In this document: positions 43,559 to 52,637 of the stretch, piece by piece
Layout: every line of letters begins with the position of its first letter
How positions within the stretch are numbered: position 1 is the first letter of the stretch
From: an uncultured Lachnospiraceae bacterium
GTDB lineage: Bacteria; Bacillota; Clostridia; Lachnospirales; Lachnospiraceae
NCBI GenBank assembly: GCA_902762955.1
Contig: CACWQH010000012.1
Coordinates: forward strand, 1-58,070
Length of the DNA stretch: 58,070 bases
Direction of reading: 5' to 3'
The notes under the pieces: generated by a model
What the model was told of the DNA's origin: nothing
Seen by the model: the letters and a program-made list of their open reading frames with translations, nothing else
Databases searched by the model: none
Made by a program: the position numbers and the translations under genes

Positions 43559-44536
43559 CTATCTGACCGCAGCAAATACCAAATCAGCTATATAAATTAT
43601 AACCATACATATACCCTCGAGTCTGCTGATATTCCTTTTGGTAATAGCAAAAATGTACGTTATAACACTTATCCCAATAAGTATAATCATATCATACAAA
43701 GAAGCAAGATTTACTGCAACAGGATGTATAACTGCAGATACGCCAAGTATAAGAAGCAGATTAAATATATTTGAGCCTACCGCATTTCCGATTGCAAGAC
43801 CTGTTTCACCCTTTTTTGCTGCCACGATAGAGGTAACAAGTTCGGGAAGTGATGTTCCGACTGCAACTATGGTAAGTCCGATAAGCGTTTCGGTCATGCC
43901 TGCTGCCCTTGCGATATATTTTGCACTGTAAACAACAGCCTGACCTCCGCCTATTATCATCGCAAGTCCGATAAGGATAAGTACTGCACATTTTAATATA
44001 GGCTTGTTTGCCGCTTCTTCCTCCTTCTCGGGATTTTTTCTTGCATCCGCTATAAGATATATAATATAAATCACAAACAATGCTATAATTATAATTCCTG
44101 TGAGTCTTCCGACCTCACCCACATTTTCGTCCATACTGTGGTCAGATACTCCACCGGAAATTATAGCTTTTCCGCAGGTCATAGCAAGCACGAAAACCGT
44201 TGCCAGTATCGAGACCGGAAAATCCCTTTTTATTATACCGTTATCAACCGGTACGGAATGTATAATTGCACACACGCCAAGGACGCACAGCAGATTAAAT
44301 ATGTTGGAACCAACCACGTTGCTTAAAGCAATTTCATTTGAGCCTTGAATTGCCGCCGAGGTACTTACCGCAAGCTCCGGCGCACTGGTTCCGAGCGCAA
44401 CTATAGTAAGTCCTACTATAAGCCCCGGAACCTTAAAATTCTTTGCCAAAGCGGCACTTCCATCCACAAATAAATCCGCACCCTTAATAAGCAGAACAAA
44501 TCCTATTACTAATAATAAAATGTTTAAAAATATCAT
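43559..44536 (-). CDS. calcium/sodium antiporter family (YrbG-like)
   Basis: The 325-residue membrane protein of the CaCA superfamily has two inverted repeats each bearing the alpha motif: VALGTSAPELAVS with NVVGSNIFNLL, and VAVGTSLPELVTS with NAVGSNIFNLL. It exchanges cations such as Ca2+ for Na+ or H+. Its GGAG ribosome binding site lies in the region just after a small membrane gene (44623-44769), so translation could be coupled. Which cations it carries is not shown. Confidence 0.9.
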   Translation of the reverse strand: MIFLNILLLVIGFVLLIKGADLFVDGSAALAKNFKVPGLIVGLTIVALGTSAPELAVSTSAAIQGSNEIALSNVVGSNIFNLLCVLGVCAIIHSVPVDNGIIKRDFPVSILATVFVLAMTCGKAIISGGVSDHSMDENVGEVGRLTGIIIIALFVIYIIYLIADARKNPEKEEEAANKPILKCAVLILIGLAMIIGGGQAVVYSAKYIARAAGMTETLIGLTIVAVGTSLPELVTSIVAAKKGETGLAIGNAVGSNIFNLLLILGVSAVIHPVAVNLASLYDMIILIGISVITYIFAITKRNISRLEGICMVIIYIADLVFAAVR

Positions 44537-44622
44537 AGTTATTTTTACTCCATTAACTTATTTCCTTTAAGCTTTTTTACTTCGTCTCCCACTTCATTAA
44601 GCTTATCAACATCTTCTTTTCT

Positions 44623-44769
44623 TTAATCTTTTTTGTTCTTTTCCTCCTCTTCTTTATTCTCATCCTTTAAATTTTTATTAGCTCCACGATACTCGGATAT
44701 ATAACCTATCAATCCCGCACCGGCAGCTATAACAGTAAATATTATTACCATAATGTTCATAAAATTCAT
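44623..44769 (-). CDS. 48-residue membrane protein with possible premature stop
   Basis: The short ORF has GGGAGG (44778-44783) 8 nt before ATG 44769. It encodes one hydrophobic span (about residues 4-24) and a highly charged Lys/Glu tail. After the TAA stop at 44623-44625 the same frame continues without further stop for 25 codons to 44545, encoding a heptad-like charged segment (DKLNEVGDEVKKLKG). This suggests either a nonsense mutation or readthrough of a 74-residue ancestor. Function unknown; directly upstream of the antiporter gene. Confidence 0.55.
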   Translation of the reverse strand: MNFMNIMVIIFTVIAAGAGLIGYISEYRGANKNLKDENKEEEEKNKKD

Positions 44770-44884
44770 TATCATATCCTCCCAAAATTAGCTTCTATAT
44801 GCATTCACCATGCATTTACTATGTGTACTCACTATGCAAAACTATGTTTTCCACTAATTAGTAACTTCTGAAAAAACACATGAT

Positions 44885-45031
44885 TTAATCATAAAGGGAC
44901 GCATGATATCTGATTTTTCTGTATATCTTATAAATAATCATTACCACCAGCGAAAGCAATATATACAGACATAATATGAGACTGAAGCCTCCGCCTAAAA
45001 TAACCACAAGCCAAACCAAAAAATTTTTCAT
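44885..45031 (-). CDS. 48-residue small membrane protein
   Basis: ORF too short for standard tracks: AAGGAG (45043-45048) about 11 nt before ATG 45031, then a 48-residue protein that begins MKNFLVWLVVILGGGFSL, with two adjoining hydrophobic stretches and a basic end (YKIYRKIRYHASLYD). The clear ribosome binding site and a protein-like composition support it being real. It lies between a membrane protein gene and the other 48-residue ORF. Function unknown. Confidence 0.55.
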   Translation of the reverse strand: MKNFLVWLVVILGGGFSLILCLYILLSLVVMIIYKIYRKIRYHASLYD

Positions 45032-45067
45032 AACAAATAATCTCCTTTCTGATAAAAATAGGTACGC

Positions 45068-45096
45068 AAAAAGGAGCTGATGAAAAACCGTCAGCT
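45068..45096 (-). terminator. probable weak terminator
   Basis: AGCTGA (45075-45080) pairs with TCAGCT (45091-45096). On minus, CC and a TTTTT run follow. It lies about 40 nt after the stop of the 45135-45551 gene. Confidence 0.5.
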
Positions 45097-45134
45097 ATCA
45101 TATTAAATATTAAATTGTTTCAAACGCTCTTTCA

Positions 45135-45551
45135 TCAACTCCGTGAAAGGCGTTTTCTTCCATCGATGTCGTGAATGTAGGCAATGATAAATGCCCTGAA
45201 ACGATTGAATTTTACACGGTATAATCCGCGTGAACCCAAGAATGTATGAAAGCATCCCAACAAAAATGTCAGGATAACAAGCAAAATTATATTTCTTTTA
45301 TTAAAGGAACCGGAACGTTTATTATTCTTATAATCTCTGATCAATTCCGGCACAGAAGTACTCTTTTCGGCATGTACTGTCTGCAGATGGTCACTTACCT
45401 CTATAACCTGATTGCTGATACTGCTTTTTTCCTTTTGTTCAGAAAGCAGCTCATAATCATCCATTCCCATACCCTGAATCGAAAAAACAACAGCTATAAG
45501 AAAGATATAAATTATTAAATTCTTGAATTTACTGATTTTAATTCCTACCAT
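45135..45551 (-). CDS. small membrane protein, unknown
   Basis: The 138-residue protein has an N-terminal hydrophobic segment (about 10-28, possibly a signal peptide), a polar middle rich in Ser/Glu, a second span (IILLVILTFLLGCF, about 88-102), and a basic tail. It is not recognised. It overlaps the end of the zinc-ribbon membrane gene by 7 nt, so the two are co-translated. Confidence 0.5.
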   Translation of the reverse strand: MVGIKISKFKNLIIYIFLIAVVFSIQGMGMDDYELLSEQKEKSSISNQVIEVSDHLQTVHAEKSTSVPELIRDYKNNKRSGSFNKRNIILLVILTFLLGCFHTFLGSRGLYRVKFNRFRAFIIAYIHDIDGRKRLSRS

Positions 45552-46186
45552 TTAATCTTTTCACTCTTCTTATCAATCATAAAATAATTGTTATATACAT
45601 ACAAATTAATCTTTGTGTTTATTCCATAAGGATGATCGGTTCTTCCAAGCTGGTACATTATAAATCTCGGACCTTCAGGTGACTGAACCAAAATCTTGCA
45701 GGTCTGTGCATGAATGCCGTTTAAAAGATAATTATCATCCATATATCCATAGACAGTACCCTGAATCTTTTTTCCATGAATTTTAACCATTAAAAATCTA
45801 ACTATAGGCTTAATCATTATAACAAATGCAACTATACTGATAATTAAAAATGGCAAAATAAAAATTAACATATGAGTAGCCATACCCAAAAGCGACGGTT
45901 TTCCTATACTTGTAAAACTATTAAGATTATCATCACTGATACTTATATTCTTTGATATTCCATATAAAGTCAGCGGAATAACTAATCCAATTAAACCAAA
46001 CATTACAAAGAAAATACCCGGAAATATAACATTCCAAAATCCAATATTAACCTCCTTGCACTCCAGCACAGGATATTCCATATCAGCCTTTGCAGTATTA
46101 AGCCCGGTCATGGAACCACAATACGGACATATCTCCGATGTCACAGGAGCTCCACAGTTTTTACAGTTTATAGCTTTGCTTTCCAT
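45545..46186 (-). CDS. zinc-ribbon membrane protein
   Basis: The 213-residue protein begins with a zinc ribbon (CKNCG and CPYCG), then two hydrophobic spans (about 48-75 and 105-130), then a soluble C-terminal domain with strands (IQGTVYGYMDDNYLLNG, FIMYQLGRTDHPYG). The function is unknown; zinc-ribbon plus membrane proteins of this sort are frequent in Lachnospiraceae. GGGGGAG (46194-46199) 7 nt before ATG 46186 rules out the upstream GTG. It is the gene after the Na/Pi cotransporter. Confidence 0.6.
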   Translation of the reverse strand: MESKAINCKNCGAPVTSEICPYCGSMTGLNTAKADMEYPVLECKEVNIGFWNVIFPGIFFVMFGLIGLVIPLTLYGISKNISISDDNLNSFTSIGKPSLLGMATHMLIFILPFLIISIVAFVIMIKPIVRFLMVKIHGKKIQGTVYGYMDDNYLLNGIHAQTCKILVQSPEGPRFIMYQLGRTDHPYGINTKINLYVYNNYFMIDKKSEKIKW

Positions 46187-46214
46187 AAGCACTCCCCCTT
46201 ATTTATTCAATAAC

Positions 46215-48425
46215 CTATTTTTTGCCTCCTTTATTTTTCCCCTTTTTTCCCTCGTCCTTTTTAGCTGCTTCTTTTTTTGGTTCAACCATATTTTCAGACT
46301 TTACGTCTTCTTTTTTAGGTTCGTCCTTCTTTATAGATTCCTTATCAGACTTTTCGGACTTCTTCTCATTTTTGTTTTCCCTTATATCTTTATGCGGCTC
46401 ATTCTTCTTATTTTTACTCTTCCTATCATCATTTTTCTTGTCTTCACTCTTCTTATCATCATTCTTCTTATTCTTGCTTTCAGCCTTCTTATTTTTTTCT
46501 TCAGGCTTCTTATACTTTTCTTCAGCTTTATCTTGTTTTTCCTTAAGGCTCTCCTTCTTATCCTCCACCTTATCCCTTCTGTTTGCCGCGTCTCTTCTGT
46601 CGCTGTCACGCAACAGCTCATCGTATTCTTCTTTCGACAACGGCTTTTGAACAGGCTCGATATACATTGATTCGTAGTAATGATAAAGTGCCTTATATTC
46701 CTCACTAAATATATCATTGGCATGTCCATGCATCTCATCGAAGTTCTTATCTCCACCAACCTTTTTCACTATATGAAGTGCAACATTTGCAGCATGTGAT
46801 GCTATACGCTCAAAGCTATTTATTAAATCAAAAAGTGATACTCCGCCTTCGATACTGCATTCACCCGCCTGAAGTCTTTCTACATGGTGCGACTTAATTA
46901 TCTCTTTAAGGTTATCTATAGCCTCCGATAAAGGCTCGACTCTTACCGCAAGCGCACCGTCATCATTTATAAATGCATTAAAGGTATTTTCCATAGTGTA
47001 TTCAACCGCAGCTGCAATTGTATCTATCTCGCGGTGTCCATAAGGTGAAAAATGTATATTTTTCTCATTCTTATCCTGAGCTACATATGCGATGCTCATA
47101 CAATAATCGCCCATTCTCTCAAAGTCGCTGATTGAATTAAGAATCTCTGATACAACCAGCTTATCGTTGCCTGTAAGTCTTCTTTGATCGATTTTTACAA
47201 TATAAGACGAAAGTGCAGTCTCGCACTTATCTATAAACGACTCATTACTCTCCATAACGGGAAACTTTGATGCGTCATATTTGTATATCATGCTTGTGGC
47301 AAGCTTGTAGTTGTCAAGTATAGCCTCACCCATCTTAGTAATAAGATTTCTGCACTCCGACAATGCAACTGTTGGAGTATTTAAGAGCATATCATCAAGC
47401 CTTGCAAGCTCCTTGTCCTGCTCCTTATCGGCATCCTCACCCACAATCTTGTCACATATCCTTGCAACCTTTTCGGTAAATATAAGCAAAATAATACTTG
47501 TGATAAGGTTAAATGCAAGGTGTACATTTGCGATATTACCACGATTCACCACATTATCAAAGGCATTAATACCTATTGTATAATGTACCAGATATACCAG
47601 GGTCATAAAGAATACCGCTCCAAATATATTGAAGAACAGGTAACTTACGGAAACCTTTTTCGCCTTCTTATTTGAACCCACAAGTCCGAGTACGATAGGC
47701 ATACACTTACCGATATTGATACCTACGACTATAGGAAATGTAATCGCATATGTAATGGTTCCGGTTGCTGAAAGTGCCTGAAGAATACCCACGGCAGCAT
47801 TTGAGCTTTGAATAATTGCCGTGATTAATAATCCTGCCAAAAGACCTAAAAGTGGATTTTTAAAGCTTGTAAAGAATGACTGGAATTTTGCAGATTCCTT
47901 TAAAGGCTCAAATATCTGCTCCATAACAGTCATACCATAAAAAAGCATACCAAGTCCAACAAGTATACCTGATAAATCCTTAGCTTTCTTCTTTTTGGAA
48001 AATATAGTGATAAATGCACCTATGGCAAGAAGCATAGCAGCAAACGAAGACGGTTTAAGAAGTTTAAATATAAGCGTATCGGAACCAATATCTCCGAGAC
48101 GAAGTATCTGTGCCGTAACAGTACTACCCACATTTGAACCAAACACTACCGGAATTGCCTGTGAAAGCTTCATAATGCCCGCATTTACGAAACCACTCAT
48201 CATAATGGTTACTGCTGCCGAGCTTTGAATAACTGCCGTTACTCCGACACCAAAGCCCCAGCCCTTCATAGGACCGACACCTTTTTTCTTGCTGGTTGTG
48301 AGCTTGCCCAGAATTTTTTCAAGTCCTGAGCCCGCAAGCTTTTCAAGGGATGATGTCATAAGACTCATACCATATAAAAAAAGTCCGACTCCTCCAAGTA
48401 ATTGTAATACTGCAATAACGTCCAT
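46215..48425 (-). CDS. Na/Pi cotransporter-PhoU protein with basic tail
   Basis: The 736-residue protein has two Na/Pi-cotransporter repeats (GVTAVIQSSAAVTIMMSGFVNAG and TAIIQSSNAAVGIL) in about eight to ten spans (to about residue 330), then a PhoU-type helical domain (about 340-540), as in the NptA/YjbB family. Beyond this is a tail of about 120 residues made nearly entirely of Lys, Glu, Asp and Asn, encoded by a polypurine stretch (46215-46580). The substrate is probably phosphate. AAGGA is before ATG 48425; the longer frame from 48446 lacks a binding site. It starts 13 nt after the EAL gene. Confidence 0.85.
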   Translation of the reverse strand: MDVIAVLQLLGGVGLFLYGMSLMTSSLEKLAGSGLEKILGKLTTSKKKGVGPMKGWGFGVGVTAVIQSSAAVTIMMSGFVNAGIMKLSQAIPVVFGSNVGSTVTAQILRLGDIGSDTLIFKLLKPSSFAAMLLAIGAFITIFSKKKKAKDLSGILVGLGMLFYGMTVMEQIFEPLKESAKFQSFFTSFKNPLLGLLAGLLITAIIQSSNAAVGILQALSATGTITYAITFPIVVGINIGKCMPIVLGLVGSNKKAKKVSVSYLFFNIFGAVFFMTLVYLVHYTIGINAFDNVVNRGNIANVHLAFNLITSIILLIFTEKVARICDKIVGEDADKEQDKELARLDDMLLNTPTVALSECRNLITKMGEAILDNYKLATSMIYKYDASKFPVMESNESFIDKCETALSSYIVKIDQRRLTGNDKLVVSEILNSISDFERMGDYCMSIAYVAQDKNEKNIHFSPYGHREIDTIAAAVEYTMENTFNAFINDDGALAVRVEPLSEAIDNLKEIIKSHHVERLQAGECSIEGGVSLFDLINSFERIASHAANVALHIVKKVGGDKNFDEMHGHANDIFSEEYKALYHYYESMYIEPVQKPLSKEEYDELLRDSDRRDAANRRDKVEDKKESLKEKQDKAEEKYKKPEEKNKKAESKNKKNDDKKSEDKKNDDRKSKNKKNEPHKDIRENKNEKKSEKSDKESIKKDEPKKEDVKSENMVEPKKEAAKKDEGKKGKNKGGKK

Positions 48426-48438
48426 TGTTTTATCCTTA

Positions 48439-50418
48439 CTAATCATTCATTTTGTTTTCATAAACCGGCGAATTAAGTCTTGCCTCAAAATCATCATGCG
48501 GAAGCGGCTTGTCAAACAGATATCCCTGAATCATATGACATTTCTGTTTCTTCAAAAATTCAGCCTGTGTCCAGGATTCAACTCCCTCACATATAACGTG
48601 ACGATTTAAATCCTTTATCATATATATAATATTTTTCACAAGGCTTTCATTCATTTCATCGCCCACACCGATTCCGTCTATAAAGGATTTATCAATCTTT
48701 ATTACATCTACATTTAATTTCTTAAGCAATGAAAGCGAAGAATAACCTGTTCCAAAATCATCTATGGATATATGTATCCCCTTGCTTCTCATCTTATCAA
48801 CAAATTCGGTAAATGCATCAAAGTCTTCATAACCTGAAGATTCGGTAAGCTCAATCTCAAGGTATTCGCTGTCTATATTATAACGTTCAACTATCTCCAA
48901 AACATGCTCTGCAAATTGCGGATTTCTAAGGTGCAGCTTTGAAAAATTGGATGATATTCTTACAGGCTTAATTCCGTTATCCAGCCAGGTACGTATATCC
49001 TGACATACCTGTTCAAACACATAGAAATCAAGCTCTGTTACACGTCCTTCCTCCTCAAGTACAGGAATAAACTTAAACGGTGGTACAATCTTATCATCCT
49101 TCCACCATCTTACAAGTGCCTCCGCTCCACATAGAGTTGTATCAAACACATTAACCTTAGGCTGATAATAAACAACAAATTCTTTGTGCTTTATGGCACT
49201 TTGATATTCTGCAAGAAGCGTTTTTCTGTCATACGCCTGCTCAAGCATATTTTCCTCAAACCATATATTATCTACCGCCTTAAGCTTGGTCTGACTTAAT
49301 GCAAGATGTGCATCATCGACTATTGTACCAACGTCATAGCCCTCTTTAATCTTGCACAAACCACATCTTGTCTCAAGCTGAATAATATGGGCTTCATTAT
49401 GATAATCCACAGTGATTGAAACCTTATCCAGAAAATTAATAAACTCATCTATTTTATCGTTTCTTATAAGAAGAATAAATTTATCTCCACCAATTCTTGC
49501 TATTCTTTCATCCTTATCAAGTCTTTGAGAAACTGTGTTTGCAAAATTTCTAAGTGCCATATCGCCAACCGTAGAACCAAGCTGCTGATTGACAATTGTA
49601 AAATCCTTAATATTGGTACAAATGCAGGTATAATCCGTTAATCTACCCTTTTTCAGATATTTTTCCATATCCCTTTGTATTTTATCAATATTATTGACAC
49701 CTGTAAGTGCATCCTTAAATGCAATCTCTCTTGACGCACTCACACTCCATGCAAGACCGATAAATGTAAATATAGTTAAAAGTACTATGATAACAATGGC
49801 AATAACTCTTGATACTTCAAGATTATTAGTCATTTTTTGTTGTATTTTATTAACATCATCCTTTATAAGTACATTAAATAAATCAACCGCATCATTAACC
49901 TCTGCAATACTTCCGTGAAGCATATTTTGCATATAAAATTCAGCCGTTGCATAATCATTTACATTTCCAAATTCAAAAATATATTCAACATTACTAAAAT
50001 AGCCATTAAGTCCCGAATAAATGGTATGGTAACTGCTTTCATATACGGTACCTATTACATTATCGCTAAATTCTTTTACTTCATCATTAATTTCAGCTTC
50101 AAAAACCTTTGCAGCCGCTTCAAGCTCCTCTTTTGCTGATTCGTTATCAAAATTGTCCATATACTGATAAACAAGTGCCTGATGTCTGTAAAAGCTCTGA
50201 CTGATAGAATCCATATACTCAAGATTGGTGTAATCATTTTTTACAGTATTATTATAAATTCTTGCTATCTTATCCATGCTGAAGCTTAAGTAAAAAAGAC
50301 CTGCCAAGCCTACAACGGAAATAAGCACAGTAAGAGTAAGAACCCGGATTGGCAGCTTCTTCTTTTTAAGATAATTATTCTTTTTTTCCTTTTTTCTTTT
50401 CACCGGTTTCTCTGACAT
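48439..50418 (-). CDS. membrane GGDEF(degenerate)-EAL phosphodiesterase
   Basis: The 659-residue protein has a Lys-rich cytosolic start, span 1 (about 25-46), an extracellular four-helix-type sensor region (about 47-205), span 2 (about 206-230), a GGDEF-like domain with signature GGDKF (near 309), and an EAL domain (about 410-655). EAL residues are complete: EALVR, SSNFS, EIELTES, DDFGTG, IKIDKS, CEGVES, QGYLFDKPL. It should degrade c-di-GMP in response to an outside signal. GGAG precedes the ATG. It lies between an orphan sugar-type binding lipoprotein and the Na/Pi gene, all co-oriented with short gaps. Confidence 0.88.
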   Translation of the reverse strand: MSEKPVKRKKEKKNNYLKKKKLPIRVLTLTVLISVVGLAGLFYLSFSMDKIARIYNNTVKNDYTNLEYMDSISQSFYRHQALVYQYMDNFDNESAKEELEAAAKVFEAEINDEVKEFSDNVIGTVYESSYHTIYSGLNGYFSNVEYIFEFGNVNDYATAEFYMQNMLHGSIAEVNDAVDLFNVLIKDDVNKIQQKMTNNLEVSRVIAIVIIVLLTIFTFIGLAWSVSASREIAFKDALTGVNNIDKIQRDMEKYLKKGRLTDYTCICTNIKDFTIVNQQLGSTVGDMALRNFANTVSQRLDKDERIARIGGDKFILLIRNDKIDEFINFLDKVSITVDYHNEAHIIQLETRCGLCKIKEGYDVGTIVDDAHLALSQTKLKAVDNIWFEENMLEQAYDRKTLLAEYQSAIKHKEFVVYYQPKVNVFDTTLCGAEALVRWWKDDKIVPPFKFIPVLEEEGRVTELDFYVFEQVCQDIRTWLDNGIKPVRISSNFSKLHLRNPQFAEHVLEIVERYNIDSEYLEIELTESSGYEDFDAFTEFVDKMRSKGIHISIDDFGTGYSSLSLLKKLNVDVIKIDKSFIDGIGVGDEMNESLVKNIIYMIKDLNRHVICEGVESWTQAEFLKKQKCHMIQGYLFDKPLPHDDFEARLNSPVYENKMND

Positions 50419-50482
50419 AATTACTCCAATTATTTCAAAATCATTTTACGATAATTATTTTTTTCTGCGATACATTTCCTAA

Positions 50483-51757
50483 CTATTCTTCCACAGGTTT
50501 TGTTGTCTGTTCGACCATCTCATCAAGAAGCTCCTGCAAATCCCTGTTACCGCTATTTTGACCTGCAATTGTTATGCCAAGCTTTCCTGCAGCATCCCAA
50601 TAAGGCTGTGCAACTCTTTGCACATTTCCGTATACAGACTGCTCTGCAAGAGCAGCAATTGCGGGTGCTTCAAGAACCTTATCAGAAGAAGCAGCTTTTA
50701 CATTGACAGGGCACTCACCTATAGCTTCAAAACGCTTAAGCTGGTTTTCTTCATTGGTTATGTACTCGGCAAGCTTCATGCTCCACTCAGGATACTTTGT
50801 GTAAGCGCTTACACCGATAAGCTTATAACCTGCAAAGCTGCACATCTGAACCTGCTTGCCCTTTAATGTATATGTAGGAAGCTTAACAGCACCATAATCC
50901 TCGCCCCATGCTTCTTCTATCTTGCCGGCATTCCATGCTCCGTTTACCCCTGCGATAATCTCACCACTTTGAACGCCTTTTACAAAATCATCATCACCAT
51001 AAGAAACAAATCCCGGGTGACCGGCTATATCAATCATCGCCTCCACAACATCAACACCGGTATATTTAGTATCTGTTGCATTCCAGTTACAGTAATTTGA
51101 TAGGCCGTCCTCACTCATATTAAGCTCAAGCCCGGCACCCTTAAAAAATGAATATATATACCAACCGTTGCTGAAATCCATAGTAAACTTTTTATCGTTT
51201 TTAGCAGCTACATCAAGAATTCCATCAAGAGTTTTTAAATCATCTTCAGAAAAATACGCCTTATTATAGTAAAGAAAATACCCATTTCCCGCTGTCATCG
51301 GATAAGCATATATCTTGCCGTCTCGCGTAACAACCTCGGCAACACCTGAATCACTTCCACCTACAGCATCAATGATTTCATCAGTATCCTCTGTTATCTC
51401 AAGAAGCGTTCCTGCCCTGTAAAGCTCATCAAACTGATCATCTGCAAAAGCATAGATATCAGCAGCATGCTCCGGATCACCAAGAACAGTTTCCTTGCAT
51501 GTATCCTCTCCTTCAAGACTTATTGTGTACTCAATCTTTACCTCATCCTTATGAAGCTCCTGAAACTCGCTTACAGCGTCCTCAAGCAAAGGTACACTTC
51601 TTTCATCACCCCAAAGAGATAGCTGTATGGTCGGTATCTCTTTTTTCTTTTTCTTACCACAGCCACCCAGACAACCCATAGTCAATGCTGTACAGGTTGA
51701 AATGCAGATGATTTTCTTTATATATTTTTTTAATGTTTTTCCTGATTTTTTTATCAT
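50483..51757 (-). CDS. MalE-like substrate-binding lipoprotein, orphan
   Basis: The 424-residue lipoprotein has lipobox LGGC (Cys33) and a type 2 periplasmic-binding fold like maltose/maltodextrin-binding proteins (IQLSLWGDE, MTAGNGYFLYYNKAYFSEDDL, GVNGAWNAGKIEEAWG, KLAEYITNEENQLKRFEA). It would bind a carbohydrate or peptide at the cell surface. No permease or ATPase gene is near; instead a membrane EAL phosphodiesterase follows after 64 nt, so it could be a sensing partner. The ribosome binding site (GGAG) is about 10 nt upstream. Confidence 0.82.
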   Translation of the reverse strand: MIKKSGKTLKKYIKKIICISTCTALTMGCLGGCGKKKKKEIPTIQLSLWGDERSVPLLEDAVSEFQELHKDEVKIEYTISLEGEDTCKETVLGDPEHAADIYAFADDQFDELYRAGTLLEITEDTDEIIDAVGGSDSGVAEVVTRDGKIYAYPMTAGNGYFLYYNKAYFSEDDLKTLDGILDVAAKNDKKFTMDFSNGWYIYSFFKGAGLELNMSEDGLSNYCNWNATDTKYTGVDVVEAMIDIAGHPGFVSYGDDDFVKGVQSGEIIAGVNGAWNAGKIEEAWGEDYGAVKLPTYTLKGKQVQMCSFAGYKLIGVSAYTKYPEWSMKLAEYITNEENQLKRFEAIGECPVNVKAASSDKVLEAPAIAALAEQSVYGNVQRVAQPYWDAAGKLGITIAGQNSGNRDLQELLDEMVEQTTKPVEE

Positions 51758-52163
51758 TAAAATTTCTCCGATTATTTCTATTTATTCTTATCAGATTATT
51801 GTAAATTAAAGATTATAAATCTAAAAAATTATGTCAACCACAAAAATGTCACTAATTAATAGTATTATAACATAAAGTTCTTGTTTTGGGTATTACTTAT
51901 ACAAAGAAAAATATACAATTTAAAAGGTTTCAAATGCAACATATTTAACAAATAACCGTATAAATATTAATAAAACGGAAAAAATATATATTTCATCTAA
52001 AGTTTTGTAAATTTTACAATTTTTTCTATCTTTTCCATGAAATGAATTTATCAAACGAATGAATATATATTTTATTACAAGGGAAAATAATAATACAGTA
52101 TTAATTATTATATGATTTATTTTTAAATACAAAATACATGATAAATAAATGAGGTGAACTATT
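51758..52163. other. AT-rich divergent gap, no gene seen
   Basis: This gap separates the minus-strand SBP gene from the plus-strand DUF3892 gene and must contain both promoters. On minus, TTGACA (51832-51837) and TATAAT (51812-51817) are only 14 bp apart, too close for a normal promoter, so neither box is assigned. No ORF with a ribosome binding site or hairpin stands out. Confidence 0.4.
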
Positions 52164-52490
52164 ATGAATAATGATATAAAAGACAACAAACAAGAGCTTC
52201 CTAAAGCTGCAATAGATGAAATTCCCACACCAAAAGAAGATGCAGTGTCAATTATCGGTCTTGTAAAAAAGAAAGAAAGAATAATCGGTTATCAGCTTTC
52301 CAATGAACGTATAGTAAATCGTGAAGAAGGCGTGCGCCTTGCCAAAGCAGGAGAAATAAGAGGCGTCGGCATAGCCCACAGAAAGGATACCGAATATTTG
52401 AAATCAATTCCTGACGGAAGTGAAAATAATAATCTTTCTGCTCTTCCTACAGTTAGAGCCGGTGAATTAAATCAGTTAACTTTTCAATAA
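52164..52490 (+). CDS. DUF3892 protein
   Basis: The 108-residue protein contains the DUF3892 pattern: SIIGLVKKKERIIGYQLSNE, VNREEGVRLAKAGEIRGVGIA, YLKSIPDGSENNNLSALP. The domain is widespread in Firmicutes with no known function. The N-terminal about 25 residues are charged and variable. GAGGTG precedes the ATG. It is monocistronic, facing away from the SBP gene, and converges on the pilin gene. Confidence 0.8.
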   Translation: MNNDIKDNKQELPKAAIDEIPTPKEDAVSIIGLVKKKERIIGYQLSNERIVNREEGVRLAKAGEIRGVGIAHRKDTEYLKSIPDGSENNNLSALPTVRAGELNQLTFQ

Positions 52491-52506
52491 CTGTTAAGTT
52501 AAATAT

Positions 52507-52583
52507 AATAAAAAGTGCTGATATAATATTTACTCTCTGCTCATTTTGAGTATAAAAATATTTTCACATCAGCACTTTTTATT
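52507..52583. terminator. bidirectional terminator between convergent genes
   Basis: Perfect 16-bp stem AATAAAAAGTGCTGAT (52507-52522) / ATCAGCACTTTTTATT (52568-52583) with a 45-nt loop and A/T-runs on both ends. It can end the DUF3892 (plus) and pilin (minus) transcripts. Confidence 0.75.
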
Positions 52584-52637
52584 ATTTGATTTATTATCTT
52601 TTATTTGATTTATTTACTTTATATCTACATCAATTGT

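Noticed and set aside
46222-46670. Plus-strand Ser/Phe/Leu-rich reading frames
   Set aside because: These are antisense shadows of the polypurine tract that encodes the Lys/Glu tail of the Na/Pi cotransporter. They have no ribosome binding site.
51812-51837. TTGACA and TATAAT as the promoter of the binding-protein gene
   Set aside because: Both boxes are perfect but only 14 bp apart, outside the working range of a vegetative promoter.
51920-52228. 102-residue hydrophobic minus-strand frame
   Set aside because: It overlaps the DUF3892 start on the other strand, has no ribosome binding site, and its hydrophobicity follows from AT-richness.
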